Source: Romanomermis culicivorax (lineage: Eukaryota; Nematoda; Enoplea; Mermithida; Mermithidae). From it: a DNA stretch of 64,000 bases. The position numbers and the translations under genes were made by a program. Below the pieces are notes generated by a model. That model worked only from the letters and a program-made list of their open reading frames with translations, was not told the origin of the DNA and made no database searches. The stretch lies in the NCBI GenBank assembly GCA_963922205.1, contig CAWUHX010000100.1:372001-436000 (forward strand), given 5' to 3'. Below are positions 45,801-57,200 of the stretch, one piece after another (the stretch's first letter is position 1; each line of letters opens with the position of its first letter).

Positions 45801-47230
45801 TGCATTTTTTCAGCACTTTCTACTGCAACTCCGATGACCGACCTTCTCACCATTTGATTGGCGGAAGAGGTCAAACATTTTAATTCCATTTTGGATCTTA
45901 TATATCTGGAGAAAGTAATTTACCAATCACAATTATTTATCAAAAGCGATTGTTTTCACATGATCTATAACAAAAAGGCGCGATAGGTATTATACTTCGG
46001 ACTTGAATATCTCCGGCGCTTAGCACTGAAAGAAAATTTTAGTTTATGATTTTCTATAGCGTTGGAAAATGAATGCTTCTAATATCATTTTCCTGCATGA
46101 AGAGTCTATTTTTTCAGTGAATTCCATGTGTTTTCAGTGGAGCAAACTAAAATTCAAAAATTAGGCAAGCAAAGATGAATCTGAATGGCTTCTTCAGATA
46201 GCAAGAACCTCTGCCATTTTCCCATGCTGATGATATTTTAATCATTTTCCAAATGCAAAAAGTTATGTTCGCCATAGCCGAAAATTCTAAAGCGCCGCGA
46301 AACGATTTTGCTAAAATAATCTAGAAAAATCTTGATTTTTGTCAAATACGTGGAAAAAACAATAAAAGGTCAAGCATTCATCCATAACATGCTGGTTTTT
46401 GAAAGATACAAGTATAACCTAGGATGACATTTCCTAACTGCACAACAGAAATGATACCAAGAATCACAAATGAAATGAAATGCGGCGCGAAGCGCCCGAA
46501 AATTTTCGGTATTTTTCATTTCAAAATGCATAAAAATGCATCTCCGCATAGGAAGCCCTATAGCCTAGTCAAAAAGGGTAGGTAGGCTCTCATTTTTACA
46601 AGCCGATTTGGCTTGTGCCCCTGAACTTTTAGGAGCCCATCAAAATTTTTAGGAGCCATGGCTCCAAATTGACCCAAAAAAAATCCTGGTCTCATGTAAG
46701 GGGGTTTACCCCCTACCCTCTATGTGCATGTATGGTAAACCCTCCTACGTGAGACCATCATGAGGGATCCGGACCCGAGCAAAATAATTTTCTTGATCCA
46801 GACGTGACTTAGTCAGAATATTGTATCCGTCCCATCCCTAGTATTCAGCTCGTTTGTGGAAATACAATTTGTAAAAATTCTAATTTTTTCCAAATGCGCT
46901 TCGTATTCATCTATTTTCTGGGGTGATGATGAGTTGATATTGTGAAAACAGCCATTGTCTTGTCAGAAACCTAAGCTAAAAAAAAAGTTCTTACAACTCA
47001 TTTCGTACCTTAAAGATTCCCTTCTTTTTTCAGACATCTCCATCACCGAAGAAGATAGCGCACCGACAGCAGACGAGAATCCTAAACACGGCGGTCAGTT
47101 CTTTTTGCCGTACAAAGTGTTGGGAGTGACGAAAGCCGAATTCTTAATGAACGTTTACGAACAGTGTTTAACGTGCGACGAAGAAGAAAAAGAATACAAT
47201 AACGTTCAAGATGATGATTCTGACGTTTAA
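39861..47230 (+). CDS. ERI1: 3'-5' exoribonuclease 1 (ERI1), 7 exons, 364 aa
   Basis: ERI1 is a DEDDh exonuclease that trims histone mRNA 3' ends and 5.8S rRNA and degrades siRNAs. Exons: 39861-39926, 40018-40097, 40279-40492, 40554-40637, 43454-43566, 44289-44629, 47034-47230. Every junction is GT-AG and in phase. A SAP RNA-binding domain (SLKKEELREYLRNAGL) lies at about residues 31-65. The nuclease domain follows, with VVDFECT (D88, E90), VTDGPWDF (D185) and GREHCGLDDARN (H246, D251), so all five catalytic residues are present. After LEFRINE a Lys/Arg-rich stretch leads to a last exon with an acidic tail (CDEEEKEYNNVQDDDSDV). This tail is not part of the family core. Total length is close to human ERI1 (349 aa). 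Intron 4 and intron 6 hold transposons. OMA1 follows 533 bp downstream on the same strand. Confidence 0.96.
40984..42720 (+). repeat. Dispersed repeat, copy 2, split by a hAT-like element (ERI1 intron 4)
   Basis: It is collinear with 29280-29960, interrupted at GTGCGCAT by the element at 41432-42317. The part after the insert extends the conserved reading ILPCYELRHARSVDADGEWY. A 26-bp internal tandem duplication (GGATGGGGAGTGGTACCTGG) occurs near 42400-42450. Confidence 0.75.
41432..42317. mobile_element. hAT-type element with TAGGGATGAGATG ends (886 bp)
   Basis: Left TAGGGATGAGATGAATCC and right CGTCCCATCTCTA are inverted. A perfect 8-bp duplication GTGCGCAT flanks it at 41424-41431 and 42318-42325. 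The unoccupied site is at 29738. Subterminal GGATTCGGATTCGG repeats lie at both ends, and there is no transposase. Related ends occur at 46830 (CCGTCCCATCCCTA) and 49698 (TAGGGATGGGCATG). Confidence 0.9.
43072..43432. mobile_element. Diverged CATAC-family MITE in ERI1 intron 4
   Basis: It starts CATACCTGTAATTGGACGGG and ends near CGGAGCTATCACATGTAATA, so its two ends resemble the CATACCTG and CATACATGTAA families respectively. It includes TTGGCGCTTCGCGAG, a damaged hairpin. It lies about 20 bp before exon 5 of ERI1, close to the branch point region. Confidence 0.55.
44660..45204. other. ERI1 intron 6, first part, no recognised feature
   Basis: AT-rich intron sequence with a few short open frames and none family-like. 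Confidence 0.4.
45205..45500. repeat. ACATGCACATA G/C-tract repeat in ERI1 intron 6
   Basis: GTACATGCACATAAGGGGTA and GGTAAACCCC (45218-45250) are followed by GGACTTTTTATCG, a G-run and GTTTTTCATACAAAATATGC, matching units at 5960-6520 in mixed order. A short related end (CCCTCTATGTGCATGTATGG) is at 46715. Confidence 0.5.
45745..46560. repeat. Three diverged GC-hairpin modules in ERI1 intron 6
   Basis: Hairpins CCGGTGCCTAGCGCCG (45751), CCGGCGCTTAGCACTG (46012) and GCGGCGCGAAGCGCCC (46482) are each followed by GAAAATTTT or a variant, and a TCTAAAATG-type box. The spacing to the TAAAATG box is as in the intact MITEs. Terminal repeats are not recognisable. Confidence 0.6.
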
Positions 47231-47351
47231 ATATTAATGGTGACATTTTTTCGCGTATTTTCGTTCGAAGCGATGCCTTTCAAAACGACGTACATACGAG
47301 TAAAAGTGAAGTAATCTTTCTATTATCTTTCCGTTTTTTCATTTCTCGACG

Positions 47352-47357
47352 AATAAA
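47352..47357 (+). terminator. Poly(A) signal for ERI1
   Basis: AATAAA lies 122 nt after the ERI1 stop codon in an AT-rich 3' UTR with no other candidate closer. It fits cleavage well before OMA1. Confidence 0.6.
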
Positions 47358-47500
47358 AAATTTAACACTTGACTTTTACGTGATTGCAAATACTTAATAT
47401 CGATGATCAAGATTTGTTCGATGATAGAGTAAGGTTAGAATGAAGACATTGTTTTCTGAGCACTAAAATTTGCGTAATGGTCGAAAAAACGACTTCGTTG

Positions 47501-47673
47501 CAGGGTTTTTCCCTCGCACCGGTCGTTCCGCATCTTGCGGAAATCGGCCAGAAAAATTTCTGCACCACCATTTAAAACCACTAAAAACATCAAAAATTTT
47601 CCGTTCCATGCGAAAAACTCCAAAAATTTTCCGCACGACTCCAAAATAATCCGCACTGTGCGGAAAAACCCTG
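47501..47673. mobile_element. 173-bp hAT-type MITE (CAGGGTTTTTCC ends) between ERI1 and OMA1
   Basis: Left CAGGGTTTTTCCCTCGCACC and right CACTGTGCGGAAAAACCCTG are inverted. Flanks CTTCGTTG (47493-47500) and CTTCGTAG (47674-47681) are an 8-bp duplication with one mismatch. The palindrome CCGCACTGTGCGG sits at the right end. It lies 90 bp before the OMA1 start codon, inside the likely promoter or leader intron. Confidence 0.85.
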
Positions 47674-47731
47674 CTTCGTAGAGAAAATGAAATTTCACAT
47701 CGTGCATAGAAATGTGATCGATAACCTTGTG

Positions 47732-47762
47732 CTGTTTTTCAGGGTTGACTCTACGCTTGGAT
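47732..47762 (+). promoter_or_regulatory. 3' splice site and short leader before the OMA1 start codon
   Basis: GCTGTTTTTCAG ends at 47742, 20 nt before the ATG at 47763. The frame is open across the site, so an upstream coding exon cannot be excluded, but the ATG begins a good mitochondrial presequence. Confidence 0.5.
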
Positions 47763-50700
47763 ATGCGACAATTATTGCGATTCAGTCGATATTCATGCCA
47801 TCAGTCGAGGTTATCAATAAGAGCAACAAGTCCGATCATAGGAACTAACTTTCGACGACCGTATTTCGATCAAAAACCTGGCTGTATTTTAAATCAATCA
47901 AAACGAAATTTTCGTTTATCCTATCCATATAGAGCCATAAATCCGCTGTTATGGGCATTACTACGACCATTGACACAACTTGGCGCCATTTTGTTCGGGA
48001 GGTATGTGGTCCGATGTATTAGTTTGCAAGCATCTATAAACTATTTTTTCCGAGTATTTGAGAATTGGAACGCAAAAGGATGTTCAGGCAAAGAAAAAAT
48101 AACCTGAATCGCGAACGTCTTTTCTCACAAATTAACCGTAGCTGATTTGCAATAACTGGAGGAAAAAAATATGCACCATCTCGCGGATTTGTCGTCTGCA
48201 AAAGTATTTCTTCACTTTCCGAATCTCACTTTTGAAATAAATGGATTATAAATAATATTTTCATGGTTTGCTGTTAAGTAGAACCAGGCCTGTAGGCAGG
48301 GGGTTGGGGGGCTATGGCACCCCTGAACTGTTTCAGGTGTTAAAAAAGGCAGAGGTGGGACCTTTGGTTTTTGTTTTCTTCAGGAAAAAGTCAAATCAGA
48401 AATGCCAATTTTACAGTAAATTAAGTAAAAAAAATGTGTGCCTGGTCTACATTTAGACAGTCAAAAAAATATTTTATGAATACAGACTTTAGCCAAGTCC
48501 AAATGTAGACTGGTCTTTAGACTTTAGCTCTGTCTATAGACTTTGGACACGAGCCTCTTTTATGAATTATGGCCCCTGGGCTAGTTGTCATAGCGCTCCC
48601 TCCTCAATTGTATGTATGGTCGGAAGTAGCCGAAATTCGTGTTTATTCTTTGCGCATTTCAAAAATTCAGAAAAACAAAGAATTCCATAAATCACATTCA
48701 TATCATTTATTACCTTTTGTTTTCTTTTAGAGCATTTCGCCGATGGTGGCTCGCCTTACCAGCCGAAAAGCGGAAGGAACATTTCAAGAACTTTGTCAAG
48801 AATAAAGGAACGCTTCTGTGTAAGGTGTTGGCATACGATGTTGTTTTTTGCTTTTCGTCTGATTTAAAACTTTGGTTCAATTTTTCAATAGTCAGAATCT
48901 CATAGTTGGTAAAAGTCCTTCATTCTTTTATTCCCCCTGATCAGAAAATAGTTTCACTCTGCCAGTTTCTTGAATCATCTGGCTGATTGACTAAAACTTC
49001 CAGAATATTTATGCGTTGCAATGCTATGCTTTGTATCCTGGTCCTCTATGAAGCTGCTCGTGGATATTTATTTGTGGACCATGATGTTGTTCCAAATTTG
49101 TTTAAAAATTTTTTGTGTAGTCATTGAAAAGCCACACAATTTTTAGAACATTATTCGAGAGTTTTCTAGAAAGAACTGCAATTAGAACTGTAGATTTCTA
49201 AGTGCGCAAAATCCACTTGAGAAATGATTAATTTGGGAAGCGTAGTGAAAGACTCCGTTATATTGAATGAAGATTCCAAATTTTATTCAAGCAATCACTT
49301 GGAACTTTATCCTTATGTTCTAGCTTCTAGTGGAGAATTACCAATTTCCTAAACACTAGAGATGTATCGGGAACTCGGGCCCAAATTAGACCCGAAATTA
49401 CCCGATTTGCTGGACCCGGGCCCGATATTCTTAAAATTTTAGACCCGAACCCGATATTTTCAGAATTTTGGACCCGATACATCTTTAGTTCTTATTATAT
49501 GAAGATGTACACAAAAGTAAAAGTATGTCGCACAGATCAGCGTCTTGAAAAATATAATGGACCCGGACCCGAAATTACCCAATTATCTTGCTGGACCCGG
49601 ATCCGATATTCTTGAAATTTCGGACCCGGACCCGATATTTTCAAAATTACGTACCTGATACATCTATTCACATAAAATTCCTTATATATAAGTCGTAGGG
49701 ATGGGCATGATTCACTTTTTTGACTGGATCCTAAAAAAGCTCCATCGGATCCGGATCCAGATCCACAAAACTGCAATCGTCGGGTCTTGATCCAGAAGGA
49801 CGGATCTGACCGGATCCGAATCATGTATATAATATAACAGGTGTCCCGAAAGTTACTTCTGGACTTCATTTTTAAATTGATATTCAACAATCCAATGTAC
49901 ATCTGTCTACACTATTGCAGTGTGTAACTACAGTACTTGGAGGAATAAGGCAAATGCGATGTATCACTTGCTTCATTGCACTTGGCCGCCATCTAGACTT
50001 ATACACTGGCATAGTCGATGACAGACTGAACTGTATACTTTACTGCATAATTCTGGTTCAAAATCATGTAAAGCTTCTGAAATATACCATCGTAGTTTGT
50101 CGAGGTTCCCAGGTTGTTGACCATATACTTTATCTTTGATGAAGCCCCAGAGGAAAAAATCAGGTGTAAGATTGCAAGAGCATGGTGGCCATTCAACTGC
50201 ACCACGCCTACCTAACCAACGATTGGGAAACTTTTCATTTAGCCAGCGCTTAACGGGTTCAGCGTAATGAGCAGGGGCTCCATCATGCATGAACCAAAGG
50301 GCCTGGGCTTCCGGTCGGTTTGATAAGTCTGGCCAAAATTTGTTGTTGAGCATGGCCAAATAAGTTTCTTTGTTGACGGTGGCGTCGAAAAAATATGGGC
50401 CAATAATGCCTTGGGACCAAATCAGAGCCCAAATGCATACCGAAGGAGATGTAACTGGAGTTCCAATTGTTGCTTTGGATTCTCTGCAGCCCAAAAAATA
50501 CAATTATGCCTGTTAATGTAGCCGTTCAAGTGAAATGTGGATTCATCCGACCATTAAACGGAATCTTCTAACTCTAGTTGGTTGTCAAGTTTTTGAAGCC
50601 AGTTTTCGCAAAACTCTAGCTGCCTGTCGTAATCATCTTCTAACAAGCCATGAATGAGGGTAGGATGAAAGGCCTCAATATGATGTTCCTTAAAAATCCG

Positions 50701-51168
50701 TTGAATTGAAGTCCGGGTAATTTCCAATTGGTTTGAAGCTCATCTAAGTGAGGTGCTAGGGTTATCCATGAACTTCGTTAAAACATTATCTACATTTTCT
50801 TCTGAATGAGCGCTTCAAGGTCGTCCACATCGAGGCAAGTCAGCTACACTACCTATCTCATCAAAACGTTTGTTTAAATTAAGAATAGCATGGGCAGTTG
50901 GTTGTTCGGAGAATGAATGTCGACGCCAATCCCAGACGACTTGTTCTGCATTTTTCGAAATTGAGTATAATCGTACACATTTTACATAATCTTCTAAATC
51001 CAACTGCTGGAACGCCATTTAATTATATTAAAACTTTAAGTCAATTAGTTACCTGGAAAATGATATAAATATTAGGTCATAATAATTACGTTGAACAAAG
51101 TTATCAACATTCAAAAGCCCGAAGTAACTTTAGGGACACTCTCAAACCAATAACAGCGCCTAACAGCG

Positions 51169-51204
<36 letters not shown>

Positions 51205-54200
51205 TCATATGAATGAATAATCGTCTGTATATGTTTAATAGTGCCAATTCGTATTTTTTAAGTTCAATAGTTATTATGATAATTATTGAAATTTGAAGCA
51301 AATTTAAACAAATGCTCAGAATCTTTAAACTAGAATTTTTTGCAAGCCTCAATCTGCACCGTGCAGAAAGGACCGGAAAACTTCTGCACTGAATAATTTT
51401 TTCCGGTTCCTAATGAATATAAATAAATATAAATTTTACTACTTTCAGTTTGGATTATCAGTCGGGAAATAATCGCATTGAATACGCGAAGGAAGAAGTA
51501 TGAGAAAAATCAATGAATTCATGTTCGTCAACGAGTTTTACGACTTTTAATATAAGATGAGACATGGCAAGTTCATCAAACTAATAAGGGATAAATCAGG
51601 AGTGAAACTACACCTTTTTCGCCGTGTTTCAGCTTAATTACCGGCGCGAGCCGAAAAAATTTTAGATTTTGACTTTCTAAATCGCATACTAAATGCATTT
51701 GTTCATCAAAAAATTTTCCGCCTGGCCAAAAGAACGCGCTGTGCGGAAAAAATCTGCTTAAGCGCAGTATTTATATTGTATAATGCTACAGTCAGACGAG
51801 TGAAGTAAAGTAGGAATTGTGCCTAGAAAATATTGGATTTTGACCTGCTAAAAATCAGAAAATTTACCTTTTTATTGATTCTCTCAGCAGAAGAAATACC
51901 GAAAACTTTGACTGCTTCTCGATCAAAAATTTCTGTTGTTTGCAAAAAATGCTCAGAAATTTTTCTGCATGGCCAAAAGAACAGTGCAATGTGCGTAAAA
52001 AAGATTGCTTTGAACAATATTATTCCATTCAGAAAGTAAAATTACATCTGTAAAGTCAATAAAAAATCTAGACTTAAGATCTAAGCTGTTTTTTATCGAC
52101 AAAACTAATCGAAGTTCATATTCGCAGTCTCACCAGAAATCTTCTAAAGGATGATACAGTTGAAAAATTACTCTGTGTCAAGTATAATTTGATTACTGTT
52201 GGTTTGGAAATTTTATAAACGTCAATGTAAATCCAAGTGAATATAGTTTTCATTATGACCTATCTCAATCATCAACAGCGTCGATTCCGTATCCGAATCC
52301 AAAAAATTTGTTTCATCAGTTCCGCATAAGGATCAAGAAAATTTTTTCATCTGATCTGGATTCGAATCCAGAAAATTGCAATGATCGGATCCGGGTCTAG
52401 AAATTGGGGCGAATATCCTCGGATCTGAACAGCCGGCCTATCACTAGGGAGTGGCCAGCTGGAGTGTAGTGCTTTGAAGTTTGGCGTTTGAATTTTTTAT
52501 TTTGTAGATGGCGTCCTTATTTCTATGGGGCTGTTGTCGTTGTATTACTATTATCACATCGACAAGTGCTCTTTGACTGGTCGTAGACGTTTTATCACGA
52601 TTACAAGACACCAATTTGATACGATGTGTGACCTACAATCTAAACTAGTAAGGTTCAACTTGAAAAATGAAATCCATTTATTTTCAAATAAAACCTCTGC
52701 GGAGGAAAGGCTTATGATTCACGCGGATTCTTTTTTCAAATGTTGATATGTTGTTGGCCTATCTGTTGCGGTCAATTTGAGAACAAAAATAACCGCATGT
52801 GCGTACGTGATTTATTCTCTTCTAATGCATCTTTTTGCAATCCAACGGACCTGTGGTTGGAGGGGGGACCCTATACCCACCCTCCCCCCCCCCAGTTTGG
52901 AAAAAATTAAAAAAATTTGCAAAAAAGTATGTTTTTTTGGCCTTTTTTGTGAAAAATTTCGACTTTTTTCGACCCCCTCCCCCAGTGTTTTTTGCACTGT
53001 GCAAAACTTTTTCCGCTCGTGCAAAACTTTTTTTTCAGGTTTTTTGCGTCGTGCAAAAAAATATTTATCAATTGTGGAAAAAAATTTGGTGTTTTCGTAT
53101 AGAAAAGATACATTTTGGTGCATTTTAGTAGACCCAAATTTCAAAATTTTCTGGCGCTTCGCGCCGGTTATAACTTTAATAATCATTATTATCTATTTTC
53201 AAGCTCAGGCGCGACTTTTAGCATGTCTACCTTCACTTATCACTAATTTTTAATAGTTTTCATCGTCTTAAACGTATTATTTCCTGTCTAATTGGCGATC
53301 TTCAATTATCATTATATTTAATGAAGGAAGATCCCCATTTTTCCTTCATACATTTTTTGAGAAAGATCAACACATCAACTTGGTGCATTTTAGAAGGTAA
53401 TAATCTCAAAATTTTCCGGCGCTTGGCGCCAGTTATAACTTTAATAATCATTAGTATGTATTACGTAGCTCAGACGCGGCTTTCAGAATGTCTACCTTCA
53501 CCTATCATGTAATGTATAATTGTTTTCGTCATCCCAAACGTATTATTTCATGTTGTACAAAAAAAACCCTGTTCATAGTACAAAAAAATTTTTCGGCGTG
53601 CAAAATTTTTTTGGTGATTTTTTTGCACCGTGCAAAAGAGCTCGTGCAAAAAAACACTGCCCTCCCCCCAAATTTCGGATTTACGCCCCCCAACTGGTCG
53701 GAGGTCTTACAGGTATGCAATCCAAGTCTGATTTTGGAAAGAATGGACCCTTCATAGGAAAGATAGATCATTCGTGGAATAGTTCTGGGTAATATTATCC
53801 TCTTAAGAAAGAGTCCAGTGCATATAGGTCGCAGCTTTGTCCTTGAAATAGTGTTTTGTTAAAAAGTCTGACATGTTCATGAATAGAATTTTACTCTTGA
53901 GCAATCCTAATAAGTCCTTTAAAAATACTCTAAGAATTGGCGCTATTTCTAGAAAACTCGATAGAAAGCTGCTCCTCGAGAACGAGATTTTTGAAATTCG
54001 TCATGCAGTTTTTACTCAAATGTTTCCCGCTTTTATTTAATGTTTTTTTTTTTGGGGGGGGGTTATATTACGCTATTTAATTTGATTTATCTAATTTTAT
54101 TTTTTCACAGCTTTTGAAGCAATTGCAATCGTTCATTCTTCGCGATAACGACTTTCGAGTTTTGTTTATAAAACGAGTTGCTCGGCGGCTATTGTCTGCA

Positions 54201-57200
54201 AACACAGATTTAGAAATGATAAAAAACTTTAATTGGTCGGTTTACGTTATTGACGCAAAATTAGCTAACGTTTTAGTTGTACCTGTAAGTTTTTCTGTTC
54301 TTCAAGCTATAATTTTGTTTACTGTTGGGTCATATTAACTTTCAATAACGAAACTGTTATTTTCCCGTATCAATTGTTTTTTATCATGTTTATGAGGTAG
54401 TGAATAGTTTTTCGAATTTTCTGGTATTTGCAAGTATCTTGTCGGATCACCTGAATCCAATTTTACAGCATAACTTCTATAAATCTTTGATCGTTCCAGA
54501 GTTCTTGCAGTGTGTATTTAAAGCAAAAAAGAACCACTGAACGAATTTTTCGAACGAAATATGTCTAGAAAAAAGAATACTTTTTTGTAAATTTTTTCAA
54601 GAAGTTTTGTAAAGTTTTACAAAAGAAATTGGAATTTCGCATGCGCAATATTTAAAGTGGAAGTGCTATGATACAACCTGAAGTGAGTATTTTGCTTCCA
54701 CTGTCCGAAGTCCAAAGTCCCGCTTTACGGTATTTAGTGTCCTCAATTTTCTAAATCGCATAATCAGTGGAAGGAAGTCGGAGAAAATAAGGAATTATCT
54801 TAGTTGCATTGCAGTTAATCCTGATAGATGTAACTTGGCTCCTATAGGTAATTTTTTTCTGTGTGAACCATCAATTGCCCAAAATTTCAGGGGACATTAG
54901 AGGCGAAAAACCTTCGACTAAAAAGTCCGAAAAATGGTTCAAAATTTTCTAAAAACCCACAGCAATATGTGCTCATTTGTGGCGCAGTGTGCTGAAAAAT
55001 TGGACATTTTTGACTATTTTTTGTTGTACCAAAAAATTGACATTTTTAGTTTTTCCTTCCAAAAGGGTATAGTGCCTATAGCTAAGCAATTTTTGCCGTC
55101 CCCAGTTAATTATATTTATATTTCTAGCTGGTCACGTCAGTATAATGCACTCTTATTCTTATCGGGTTGTTTTTTGATTTTTTGTCATCCATCTAGAATG
55201 GTAATATATTCGTTTTTACCGGAATGTTGGACAATTTCGAGAACGAGGATCAGTTAGGCATCGTTTTGGGCCACGAAATGGCTCACGCTATTCTTGGCCA
55301 CGGAGTACCATTCGCTTATTTCAATTCCGCTTTATATACCATTTAATCCAGTTCTCTTAAAGTTGGAACAAGCGAGTTGGAGTCAGTTATTGGATAGCAT
55401 TATGCTAATTTTTATTGCCATCATTTGGGCCGCAGTACCGGCTGTTGCGGCTGCCTTAACGCATTGGTTCGCTTATACGGTCATGGAAGTATGAGAATTA
55501 GCTTAAACAAATTCTATGATCCAGATATTTGCTTCTTTTCTGTTGAATATAGATTGTAACGCAGTTACCACATACAAGAAAATTAGAAATCGAAGCCGAC
55601 GATTTTGGTCTTAAAATGGCTTCAAAAGTACGCTGGTACAATTGATTCTGAGATTTTTAGTTTATGAGTTTGCGGTTTTCAGACATCTAAGTAGAAAACT
55701 GTGCAATTGGATTGTCTAGAAACGAGTGTGACTAACTAGAGCGTCAGTTTTGTTAATCGTATTATTTAGTGTAAATGACGTTTTATTAGAAAAACTTGAC
55801 TTAATATGCAGAAATTACGTCATCTATCGAAAATTTATATCATTTACTCGGATGGTATACGCTGAAGATATCGATGGTTAAAGCTCGTTCTAATTTTATT
55901 TTTGAATATTTCAAATAATACCCATATCGATCTCAATATTGTTTTACTGGGTTCCCAAAATGGGGGAAATAGATTATAATAGTCGACAAAAATAAGAGAA
56001 AACATGCATCTTAGTTGACAAAAACTTATAATTTAATGGCACAATTAGTAAGTTCTGTCGAGAGGGGTTACTTCGAACACATCTTCAATTTCTAGCAGTA
56101 TGCTGATTATGAAATCAATGAAATTTGCATGACACCATTCATTTTTGTTTGCACCTTGAGCACAAACTGCAAATCAATGTTTCAATTGCTTGCATGATAG
56201 ATTTTCTTAGGATACTTCTTTTCTATATGGAAAAGATATCGTCAGATCTGTAAAAAGGTGAGTAACTGTTACTTTTTTCAATGCTGTTCGGTGTATAACA
56301 ATTTAAGATATCAAGGAGAGTAAGTCGACTCACAACACAATTGATGCCTAGCGTTGTTTTACGCACTTCGTGCAAGTTATGTATTGGTCTTCTGATTTTT
56401 GTAATGACTATAGTGCAATTGGTGGGAACCAAATTTTATCTGTCAGGAATCAATATTTGCTATGTATGTAACATATTTTGAGGAACGAAGTAGTTCTAAT
56501 TCAAATACTTCTAAATTTTTGTGAAATAAGGAAAAATCTACAAAATAAAACATAAGGCCTCCTCAATGTTGTCTCCTCATTAGCTTGGAGCACGGGAAAG
56601 CTGTCTATATTAGTATTGCTTTGTTTCTTTTGCATATTAGTCGGTTGAAAATGTAAATTTCAAGTTTGCGAAATCGAGTATGACGAAATGTCTTATTTTT
56701 ATCATAATTTACTTTGAAATGGTACTGTCCAAATGATTCTTTTTTTAAATGTAGATGTTGTCCGAAGTAACATCATTGAAGTGTTTATTTTGATCAATTT
56801 ATATTCGCTGTGAAGAATTTTCAAAATTTCCCCGGTGTCCAAGCCTCGAAGTTACTTTGAACAGCGTGTCTTTTTTAAATCTCAGGACAGCTTAAAGATT
56901 CAAAACTATTTTTCTCGTACATTTACACTCCAACATCGTCTATATTTTGGAACGAATTTGAAGTGAATAGAGGCAGTGATTCTAAAGGTATACAAGTTCA
57001 AGACTGTCAGTTTAAAGATCTGGACGTTATACGTAAAAAGGAGTTGCATTTGGTTCCTAATGAGCGACGCACCTTGTTCATGTACACTTTGTTTAGATAT
57101 TTTTACAATATTTGTGTGCTTTTGGACAAATATAAGCGCTTCAATTTCAAAATATGACTTTAGGCCTGTTTCGATCCTCGTGAAGTTTACGCTTTCTGGA

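Noticed and set aside
52777-53253. 158-codon open frame on the plus strand
   Set aside because: It spans two nested MITEs inside OMA1 intron 3 and has no protein-like composition beyond the repeat translation.
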